A DNA stretch of 7,104 nt from Nitrososphaerota archaeon (lineage in GTDB: Archaea; Thermoproteota; Bathyarchaeia; Bathyarchaeales; Bathycorpusculaceae), in the NCBI GenBank assembly GCA_031283385.1, contig JAITBW010000118.1, forward strand, positions 1 through 7,104, in the 5' to 3' direction. The notes beneath the pieces were generated by a model. That model had not been told where the DNA came from and ran no database searches. It saw only the letters and a list, made by a program, of their open reading frames with translations. A program made the position numbers and the translations under genes. Shown here piece after piece: positions 1 through 5,315 of the stretch; the stretch's first letter is position 1; each line of letters opens with the position of its first letter.

Positions 1-2
1 TG

Positions 3-560
3 GAGAATTCTTTAGCTAAGAGTAAAAAATTCAGTTTACTGGGACGAGGGGCTCTTTTGGAGCATCCGGAAATAGAAATCGCCATAGTCGATGTTACTGA
101 GAGTCCATTGAGCGTCCTAAAAAAACCAACGTAAATGGTATAGTGGGAAAAAGAAAAGACATACCTTCAAAACCCAGTTAATTGTGAATGCTAAAACTCA
201 TGAAATAATTTGTACTGCTCATGCGGTGGGTAGTTGTCATGATTTTAAGCTTTATGAACAAAGTGTAGGTGGGATGTTTTGGAGTGTATTGAATTGGATG
301 GGGATAGTGGTTATCAGGGGATTTTAAAGTTTCATAAAAACAGTTTGACGCCTAAGAAGAAGCCTAAAGGTGGTGTGTTAAGTGTTGAGGATAAGGTTGA
401 GAATAGGCGTCTTGCACGTATTAGGATTTTAGTTGAGCATATTAATGCAAAAGTTAAGGTGTTTAAGATTGTAGCTAACAGGTATCGTAATCGTCGCAGA
501 CGGTTTGGACTACGTATGGCTTTGATTTGCGGCATAATCAACCATGAAAACAGGAACTAA
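3..560 (+). pseudogene. IS5-family (DDE_Tnp_4) transposase remnant, 5' end outside window
   Basis: Cut-and-paste transposase of an insertion sequence, now broken. Three reading frames must be joined to recover the family sequence. Codons from position 3 to about 107 read ENSLAKSKKF and later VDVTESP. From 107 IERPKK is read, from 124 NQRKWYSGKKKRHT through HDFKLYEQS (near 264), and from about 279 GDSGYQGI, TPKKKPKGG, VEHIN and RYRNRRRRFGLR to the TAA at 558-560. Each junction is a -1 step (near 105-109, in the A7 run at 119-125, and within 265-281). All three expected DDE codons can still be read: Asp at 90-92, Asp at 303-305, Glu at 435-437. The last 93 codons remain open and could be miscalled as an intact gene. 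The N-terminal helix-turn-helix part and left terminal repeat lie outside the window. A right terminal repeat may lie in the GAGGAGGTCTAATA stretch just after the stop, but no partner is available to confirm it. Confidence 0.85.
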
Positions 561-625
561 TTCTCGAGGAGGTCTAATATAGATACACTCGTTTTTTAGT
601 TAAAAAATTGTTTTCGTCTGAAGTA

Positions 626-635
626 CTTATTTATA
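626..635 (+). promoter_or_regulatory. TATA-like element of the CooT-family gene
   Basis: CTTATTTATA lies about 33 bases upstream of the ATG at 668. Archaeal transcription usually starts about 25 bases after the TATA centre, which predicts a leader of roughly 10-15 bases. A GTGA at 658-661, six bases before the ATG, can pair with the archaeal 16S rRNA tail and would serve as a short ribosome binding site. The region is AT-rich, so a chance match is possible. Confidence 0.4.
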
Positions 636-667
636 GGAAATCCGTTTTTCTTTGCATGTGAAATGCT

Positions 668-853
668 ATGTGTGAATTTAACATTATTTTAGATGGACAA
701 AAAGTTTTCAGCGATGTAATATATGCTAAAGTTGAAGGCAACACTGTTACTGTAAAAAATATTATTGGCGATTCAAAAGAATATCAAAACGTCAAAATAA
801 CCGAAATAGATGTAACTACAACAAGACTCGTTTTAGAAACCATAAAAGCATAA
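668..853 (+). CDS. CooT-family small nickel-binding protein
   Basis: This 61-aa protein matches the CooT family (DUF2097/COG1532-like): it begins Met-Cys-Glu, then has alternating short beta strands (ILDGQKVFSDVIYAKVEGN, TVTVKNIIGDSKEY) and a closing KITEIDVTTTRLVLE strand pair. In CooT of Rhodospirillum rubrum, Cys2 is the key Ni(II) ligand and the protein helps mature CO dehydrogenase. Cys2 is present here and is the only cysteine; there is no histidine, so nickel would have to be bound by Cys2 and backbone or acidic groups, perhaps across a dimer. The ATG is chosen because Cys must be residue 2. The gene stands alone between a dead transposase and cdc48, with its own TATA-like element and a T-run after the stop, so it is probably monocistronic. 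No CO dehydrogenase gene is in view. The family call is from pattern recognition; the nickel role is transferred from the family. Confidence 0.75.
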   Translation: MCEFNIILDGQKVFSDVIYAKVEGNTVTVKNIIGDSKEYQNVKITEIDVTTTRLVLETIKA

Positions 854-858
854 TTCTT

Positions 859-868
859 ATCTCTTTTT
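859..868 (+). terminator. Possible archaeal T-rich terminator
   Basis: A pyrimidine-rich run ending in T5 starts six bases after the CooT-family stop codon. Archaeal RNA polymerase often terminates at oligo-T without a hairpin. The run is short, so this is a weak call. Confidence 0.25.
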
Positions 869-955
869 AAGTTATATCTGCCTCAACTTTTACGCATAAA
901 GATTCAAGTTTGCTATTGTTTTTCTGTTGCTATTTTAGACTGTTGCGCTTTAAAG

Positions 956-963
956 TTTATATA
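956..963 (+). promoter_or_regulatory. TATA box candidate for the cdc48 operon
   Basis: TTTATATA, preceded by CTTTAAAG (949-956), which may include the B-recognition element. It predicts a transcript start near 985. A second AT-rich candidate, TTTATAAT at 987-994, would start transcription near 1015, just before the GTG at 1022 and after the ATG at 1007. The choice between the two therefore bears on the true start codon. Confidence 0.45.
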
Positions 964-969
964 GGGACA

Positions 970-985
970 TTGTTCTTTTGAACAA
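970..985 (+). promoter_or_regulatory. Inverted repeat in the cdc48 promoter region
   Basis: TTGTTC, a four-base T spacer, then GAACAA: six-base perfect arms lying between the two TATA candidates and over the start site predicted from the first one. It could be a repressor operator or a small hairpin in the leader. No known regulator site is recognised. Confidence 0.3.
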
Positions 986-1006
986 GTTTATAATGCTCTG
1001 TTAATT

Positions 1007-3193
1007 ATGGAGAGTTTTAGTGTGAGTGAAGTTCAATTACGTGTTGGAGATGCAAGACAAAGAGATGTAGGAAGGGGCATAGCCCGAATTGATCAGCGGG
1101 CAATGCAAAAACTTGGCATAGGTGCTGGAGATGTTATAGAAATCATCAATAAACGAACAACAAGCGCAATTGCTTGGCCAGCTTATAGCGAAGACCAAAA
1201 TCGCGATCTCATACGGATTGACGGCTTTACCCGCAAAAACAGTGGAGTAGCTATAAACGAATTTGTTGTTATAAAATCTGCAAAAGTAAAACCTGCCATA
1301 AGCCTCACTTTAGCACCTGTTGATATGCGTCTAAATGTAGACGAAGACTTTACAAATTTCGTTAAAAACCGACTAATGGAACGCACCCTAGTTGAAGGCG
1401 ACACAACACTAGTTATGATGCTAGGACACGCCATACCTTTCAATGTCTCAAAAACACGCCCACACGGCATTATAAAAGTAACCGCTGAAACTAGATTAAC
1501 AATATTAAATGAACCTGCCCCTGAAGGCAAAGGCTTACTACGCACCACATATGAAGACGTCGGCGGGTTACATGAAGAAATTCGACGCGTCAGAGAAATG
1601 GTTGAGTTACCACTTCGGCATCCTGAACTTTTCCAACGACTTGGAATTGAACCGCCAAAAGGCGTCATGCTACACGGTCCGCCTGGGTGTGGTAAAACTT
1701 TGCTTGCCCGCGCCGTTGCAACAGAGTCAGAAGCTAGCTTTTACAGCATTAATGGTCCTGAAATCATGAGCAAATTTTATGGCGAATCTGAGGCACGTTT
1801 ACGCGAAATATTCCAGCAAGCCCAGCAACATGCTCCAAGCATCATATTTATTGATGAACTTGACAGTTTAGCTCCAAAACGTGAAGAAGTCACTGGCGAA
1901 GTTGAACGCCGCGTTGTTGCACAATTACTCACACTTATGGACGGTCTTGGCGGACGAGGAAACATTATAGTTATCGGAGCAACTAACAGACCAAGCGCAC
2001 TTGACCCTGCTCTGCGTAGACCAGGACGATTTGATAGAGAAATCGAGATAAGTGTTCCTGACACAAATGGTCGACATGAAGTTCTTCAAATTCATACACG
2101 TGGTATGCCTTTAGCTGAAGATGTTAATCTAAACAAACTCTCAGCTATGACACACGGCTACACCGGTGCTGACTTATCAGCTTTAAGCCGAGAAACTGCA
2201 ATGAAAGCCTTAAGACGCTATTTACCTCATATTAACCTAGAAGAAGAACGCATACCGCCTGACGTTTTAGAAAAAATGGAGATAAACATGGATGATTTCA
2301 CAGGTGCATACAAGGAAGTTACCCCAACGGCTATGCGTGAGGTCTACATTGAAGTTCCTACAGTTCACTGGAGTGACGTCGGAGGTCTTGATGACGTTAA
2401 ACAGAAACTTCAAGAGGTCGTTGAGTGGCCTATTAAGAACCCTGAAAGATTTGCCAGATTAGGTATACGCGCACCAAAAGGCATTCTTCTATATGGTCCG
2501 CCTGGGTGTGGTAAAACTTTACTTGCCCGCGCCGTTGCAACTGAAAGTGAATTCAACTTTATATCAATTAAGGGATCAGAAATTTTCAGTAAATGGGTAG
2601 GTGAATCAGGGAAAGCTATACGTGAAGTTTTCCGTAAAGCACGTATGGCTGCTCCGGCGATTGTGTTTCTTGATGAAACTGATGCTTTAACTCCTAGGCG
2701 TAGTGCAGATTATGATAATAGTGGTGTTTCTGAGCAGGTAATTAGTCAACTGTTAACAGAGATTGATGGAATAAATAATTTGCATGATGTAGTAGTTATC
2801 GCTGCGACTAATCGGCCTGACATGATTGACCCCGCGGTTATTCGTTCTGGTCGTTTTGACCGTTTAATCTATGTGCCCGGACCTGATGATTTAAGCCGTA
2901 TGCAAATCTTTAAGCTTTACACAAAGAATATGCCTCTTGACCCAGATGTCGATATGGATCAACTTGTAGCTATGACTAAACACTGTAGTGGTGCTGATAT
3001 TGAGGCTTTATGTCGTGAAGCAGCAATGCATGCATTGCGCCAAGATGTTAACACTCAAAAGATATCCATGAAAGACTTCCAGACTACCATGGAAGAAATA
3101 AGACCATCCACTACACCTGATATGGAGAAATGGTACAAGAATTTCATGCAGTCAATCCGTCAAGTACAAAAGTCAGCAACACCTGTAATTTAG
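1007..3193 (+). CDS. cdc48: Cdc48/VAT-type AAA+ ATPase (p97 family unfoldase)
   Basis: Cytosolic hexameric ATPase that threads proteins through its pore, extracting or unfolding them for degradation or remodelling. It is full length at 728 aa. The N domain (about 1-185) opens with the double-psi barrel sequence LRVGDARQRDVGRGIARID. D1 (about 190-430) has Walker A GPPGCGKT at 224-231, Walker B IIFIDE at 279-284, sensor-1 Asn327 and arginine fingers R338 and R341. D2 (about 465-705) has Walker A at 497-504, Walker B IVFLDE at 552-557, Asn602, and R613 and R616. Both rings carry aromatic pore loops (KFYGES near 256, KWVGES near 529), as in archaeal VAT. The protein ends TPVI, so no HbYX proteasome-docking tail is visible. 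D2 has DETD where DELD or DEID is common. Start: the ATG at 1007 has no ribosome site; the GTG at 1022, giving the family-like start VSEVQLRV, has GGAG nine bases upstream and may be the true start. It is the first gene of an operon with the winged-helix gene. Confidence 0.97.
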   Translation: MESFSVSEVQLRVGDARQRDVGRGIARIDQRAMQKLGIGAGDVIEIINKRTTSAIAWPAYSEDQNRDLIRIDGFTRKNSGVAINEFVVIKSAKVKPAISLTLAPVDMRLNVDEDFTNFVKNRLMERTLVEGDTTLVMMLGHAIPFNVSKTRPHGIIKVTAETRLTILNEPAPEGKGLLRTTYEDVGGLHEEIRRVREMVELPLRHPELFQRLGIEPPKGVMLHGPPGCGKTLLARAVATESEASFYSINGPEIMSKFYGESEARLREIFQQAQQHAPSIIFIDELDSLAPKREEVTGEVERRVVAQLLTLMDGLGGRGNIIVIGATNRPSALDPALRRPGRFDREIEISVPDTNGRHEVLQIHTRGMPLAEDVNLNKLSAMTHGYTGADLSALSRETAMKALRRYLPHINLEEERIPPDVLEKMEINMDDFTGAYKEVTPTAMREVYIEVPTVHWSDVGGLDDVKQKLQEVVEWPIKNPERFARLGIRAPKGILLYGPPGCGKTLLARAVATESEFNFISIKGSEIFSKWVGESGKAIREVFRKARMAAPAIVFLDETDALTPRRSADYDNSGVSEQVISQLLTEIDGINNLHDVVVIAATNRPDMIDPAVIRSGRFDRLIYVPGPDDLSRMQIFKLYTKNMPLDPDVDMDQLVAMTKHCSGADIEALCREAAMHALRQDVNTQKISMKDFQTTMEEIRPSTTPDMEKWYKNFMQSIRQVQKSATPVI
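1009..1012 (+). promoter_or_regulatory. Shine-Dalgarno supporting a GTG start of cdc48 at 1022
   Basis: GGAG lies nine bases before GTG 1022 and inside the first codons of the longer ATG-initiated reading. The shorter protein would begin (M)SEVQLRVGDA, which fits the usual N terminus of archaeal Cdc48 proteins better than MESFSVSEV. Confidence 0.45.
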
Positions 3194-3196
3194 GAG
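3192..3196 (+). promoter_or_regulatory. Shine-Dalgarno overlapping the cdc48 stop codon
   Basis: AGGAG begins inside the TAG stop of cdc48 and lies 12 bases before the ATG at 3209. A ribosome finishing cdc48 covers this site, which fits translational coupling of the two genes. Confidence 0.6.
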
Positions 3197-3208
3197 AAGT
3201 TAAACAAT

Positions 3209-3439
3209 ATGCCACAAATTAAAACTTGGAAAACTCGCCCTGCAAATTTTGTCATTCTAGAAATTTTAGGGAAAAAAGGGGACTTAACAGATGATGAACT
3301 GTTTAACCAGATGAGCAGCGAATTTGAAGACTTAGGATTCAAAGACTTTAACGATTTACTGCTCAGCTTAGAAGTCAGCGGCAAAATCCGAACTTCTGGC
3401 ATGTCACGCGGTAAACGACGCGTAGAAATAGTTCAATAA
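3209..3439 (+). CDS. Small winged-helix protein coupled to cdc48
   Basis: This 76-aa protein is not a named family I can assign with certainty. The sequence reads as a single winged helix: helix 1 about residues 12-22 (ANFVILEILGKKG), helix 2 about 27-40 (TDDELFNQMSSEFE), recognition-type helix 3 about 43-57 (GFKDFNDLLLSLEVSG), then a basic beta wing at about 59-74 (KIRTSGMSRGKRRVEIV). It has no signal peptide, membrane segment or cysteine pair. The basic wing suggests nucleic acid binding, but such small winged helices can also bind proteins. The start is set by AGGAG at 3192-3196. The 15-base gap to cdc48 and lack of a separate promoter make a shared transcript very likely. Inference: it could regulate the operon or assist Cdc48, for example on ribosomal or nucleoprotein substrates. 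I recall similar small genes beside archaeal cdc48, but cannot confirm that here. Confidence 0.85.
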   Translation: MPQIKTWKTRPANFVILEILGKKGDLTDDELFNQMSSEFEDLGFKDFNDLLLSLEVSGKIRTSGMSRGKRRVEIVQ

Positions 3440-3476
3440 CCCTTCTCCAATTCTACAAAAACTTAACCACCCCCTA

Positions 3477-3486
3477 CTACTATATT
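3477..3486 (+). promoter_or_regulatory. Weak TATA-like element before the GIY-YIG gene
   Basis: CTACTATATT predicts a transcript start near 3506-3508. If real, the GTG at 3490 would lie upstream of the mRNA start and translation would begin at the TTG at 3511 or the ATG at 3526. Read-through from the cdc48 operon, 50 bases upstream, is also possible. Confidence 0.25.
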
Positions 3487-3489
3487 GAC

Positions 3490-3762
3490 GTGCTCTGGAG
3501 CAAAATTCGCTTGTTCTATGTTTACATGCTACTTTGCAATGATACCAGCTTTTACACAGGCTACACAAAAGACCTAGATAATAGAGTACAATTACATCAA
3601 ACCGGTAAAGGAGCAAGATATACTAAAATTCACAAACCACAAAAATTAGTATACTTTGAAGAACACACTTCTCGAAGTTTAGCTATGAAACGTGAACGTG
3701 AAATTAAAAAACTAAGCCACCAACAAAAACAAGCACTAATAGATTCTAAAACCAAAAAATAA
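3490..3762 (+). CDS. GIY-YIG nuclease domain protein, UPF0213 type
   Basis: Small stand-alone GIY-YIG protein (90 aa from GTG 3490). The GIY element is FYVYML and the YIG element is YTGYT, followed by the conserved DLDNRVQLHQTGKGARYT with the catalytic-type Arg, then LVYFEEHTSRSLAMKRE, holding the metal-binding-type Glu, and the basic EREIKKLSHQQKQALI tail. This matches UPF0213 (YhbQ/YazA-like) proteins in order and length. Their cellular role is poorly defined; bacterial members cleave or bind DNA and are linked to repair. Family members usually begin M-FYVY, so the TTG at 3511 (FYVYML follows directly; GGAG at 3497-3500, ten bases upstream) may be the true start, giving 83 aa. It is in line after the cdc48 operon but separated by 50 bases with weak promoter signals, so its co-transcription is uncertain. 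Its 3' end converges on the HAD-kinase gene with 22 bases between stops. Confidence 0.88.
   Translation: MLWSKIRLFYVYMLLCNDTSFYTGYTKDLDNRVQLHQTGKGARYTKIHKPQKLVYFEEHTSRSLAMKREREIKKLSHQQKQALIDSKTKK
3748..3759 (-). terminator. Possible T-rich terminator of the minus-strand HAD-kinase gene
   Basis: Read on the minus strand, T6-GG-T4 lies about 26 bases after the stop of the HAD-kinase fusion, inside the 3' end of the convergent GIY-YIG gene. It fits archaeal oligo-T termination. On this strand it is preceded by the three G-tracts of the 3771-3783 repeat. Confidence 0.3.
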
Positions 3763-3770
3763 CTTTTACA

Positions 3771-3783
3771 CCCACCCACCCAC
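3771..3783. repeat. Short CCCA tandem repeat between convergent genes
   Basis: CCCACCCACCCAC fills most of the 22-base gap between the two facing stop codons. The minus strand has three GGG tracts separated by single T bases, one short of a standard intramolecular G-quadruplex. Confidence 0.6.
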
Positions 3784-3784
3784 G

Positions 3785-5026
3785 TTAAATTAGCAGCATT
3801 AACACCGTAGCTGTTACTATAGGAATCATAATGTTATCATTAATTGGCACAGGCAAATATTCAACAAACATTGCAATTGCAGCACCAATAACTGCAATCC
3901 AAGGCGCAACAAACAAACTACTAGCTAAAAATGCAAAAACAAAACCTGAAAGAGAACCCTCTAACGTTTTACCCCTATTAAACGGCAACCTTATGCCAAT
4001 GGTGCCTCCAAAAATTGATGCTACACTGTCACCTAATGTAAATATGGCAATTGCCGCCGCATTTACTGGGTATGGGAAAATCAGCAAAGTAGCTAGTATT
4101 CCTATTGCGTAGAATAAAGGTGCCGCCGCGAAGCCGTAAAGTTCTGACTGTGATGCGGCATGACGTGTTATTGTTGAGATAAGCGGCAAACTTTTACCAC
4201 ATAACCGTGCAATTTCAGATGCAAAATACGCTATTGATAACGCGCCGATAAAAATAGCTACGGGAATAACGCCAATTATGTGTGCTAATATAGGCATAAT
4301 GATGCCTGCGGCATGAATGTTTTCTCGGACAAAATCGTTAACTGATGGAAAAGAACGTTTAACGTGCTTCTCATTTAAAATCGGTAAAATGCCTGCGAGT
4401 TTTCCCACTATAACATAGTCAGACTTTATCCGGATCCTAAAATTAGGATTATACCCAATCTTTTTAGCTGCACTAGTGAAAAGACAGAGATTACTGCGAT
4501 CTTTAGCAACTATTGTACAATCCTGCAAAGTTAGACCTTCCAGAGTTAATAATTTTTGTAAAATCTTCATCTTACCATTAACTTCAATAGATTCGCCACC
4601 CCTAACCTCACCAGTTATCTCACCAGCAGCGTTAACACAAACATCAATACCAAACGCATAGTCCGCACCCAAACAGTCTGCTAAACGCTCAACAATAACT
4701 GTAGGCAAACTTGAACTAACTATTGCTATATGATAATTCTTCTCTCTTATACATGCAAAAAAACTCTGTAAACTTGAAGTAGCTGGAATTTTATCAAAAA
4801 CACACTGCAAAGTCTCCATTTTCTGCCCTTTCATTTTTCTAAAAATACCTTTAAGCGAAGCATCCAGAGAACAAATACCCATTTCATAAAAAAGTCTGTA
4901 TAGTAAAATTTGTACTAAAGTGAAAAAACCCAACATACGACCAATTTGGAAAAAAAACATGTTCTTAGGAATTAAAACTCCTTCAACATCGAAAACGATG
5001 AGCTGCTTTTTCTCTTTAATAGCCAT
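3785..5026 (-). CDS. HAD-like phosphatase domain fused to a dolichol/polyprenol-kinase-like membrane domain
   Basis: 413 aa, two domains. Residues 1 to about 215 form a HAD/phosphoserine-phosphatase-like domain: motif I FDVEGVL (D13, with E15 in place of the second Asp), a hydrophobic cap region, motif II IVSSSLP (S104), motif III GK (K152), and motif IV region IVAKDRSNL (173-180). Motif IV normally carries acidic metal ligands; here the first is Lys175, so catalysis may be weakened. Residues about 232-413 form a SEC59/dolichol-kinase-type domain with roughly six membrane segments and the family marks LGDSVASIFGG (331-341), RGKTLEGSLSGF (351-362) and VEYLPVPINDNIMIP (388-402). Such kinases phosphorylate isoprenoid alcohols with CTP, making or recycling the glycan carrier lipid of archaeal N-glycosylation. 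A phosphatase-kinase pairing in one chain would let one protein set the phosphorylation state of a lipid; this is inference. The ATG has no clear ribosome site (GGAAA only). It is single, divergent from the ABC operon. Confidence 0.88.
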   Translation of the reverse strand: MAIKEKKQLIVFDVEGVLIPKNMFFFQIGRMLGFFTLVQILLYRLFYEMGICSLDASLKGIFRKMKGQKMETLQCVFDKIPATSSLQSFFACIREKNYHIAIVSSSLPTVIVERLADCLGADYAFGIDVCVNAAGEITGEVRGGESIEVNGKMKILQKLLTLEGLTLQDCTIVAKDRSNLCLFTSAAKKIGYNPNFRIRIKSDYVIVGKLAGILPILNEKHVKRSFPSVNDFVRENIHAAGIIMPILAHIIGVIPVAIFIGALSIAYFASEIARLCGKSLPLISTITRHAASQSELYGFAAAPLFYAIGILATLLIFPYPVNAAAIAIFTLGDSVASIFGGTIGIRLPFNRGKTLEGSLSGFVFAFLASSLFVAPWIAVIGAAIAMFVEYLPVPINDNIMIPIVTATVLMLLI

Positions 5027-5250
5027 CTATTTTTCCAACTACATATTTTAGGGTATGGGGTTCAAAAGGTTTCTATACAATTAACCATAAAAAGTTAATG
5101 CTGTTTACCTACAAATATGTTGCTCCTTTTACTGCTTTAATAGGTCTCTTCAGGCTCTTTAGTATACACACTTTCTGTAGTCAAATCATGTTTTGTCTGT
5201 TTACAGTAAATACAAGACACAGTATTATATTTGCTTTAATGTCCATTCAC

Positions 5251-5266
5251 TTTTGTTTAAACAAAA
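5251..5266. promoter_or_regulatory. Perfect 16-bp palindrome, candidate operator of the ABC operon
   Basis: TTTTGTTTAAACAAAA is its own reverse complement. It ends four bases before the TATA box at 5271-5278, overlapping the expected B-recognition element. A dimeric regulator bound here would control access of TBP and TFB. The remaining part of the 5027-5315 divergent gap shows no small gene I can support. Confidence 0.45.
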
Positions 5267-5270
5267 AAAA

Positions 5271-5278
5271 AATATATA
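5271..5278 (+). promoter_or_regulatory. TATA box of the ABC exporter operon
   Basis: AATATATA after an A-run predicts a transcript start near 5300. This favours the ATG at 5316 over the ATG at 5292 or the far-upstream TTG at 5193, both of which would lie before the mRNA start. Confidence 0.55.
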
Positions 5279-5315
5279 CAACGTTACTATTATGCTTAAA
5301 AATGACTGGTTTATT

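Noticed and set aside
279..560. An intact 93-aa gene
   Set aside because: It is the C-terminal piece of the broken transposase; its apparent TTG start lies where the upstream frame is interrupted.
561..590. Right terminal inverted repeat of the insertion sequence
   Set aside because: GAGGAGGTCTAATA looks like a possible IS end, but the left end is outside the window, so neither repeat nor target duplication can be tested.
1183..1668. 161-codon minus-strand open frame
   Set aside because: It lies wholly opposite the conserved N and D1 region of cdc48; Ser/Arg-rich composition is typical of an antisense shadow.
3160..3193. HbYX proteasome-docking tail on Cdc48
   Set aside because: The protein ends SATPVI; no hydrophobic-Tyr-X end is present.
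5193..5315. N-terminal extension of the ABC ATPase from TTG 5193
   Set aside because: The extension reads through the TATA box and palindrome and has no family counterpart.
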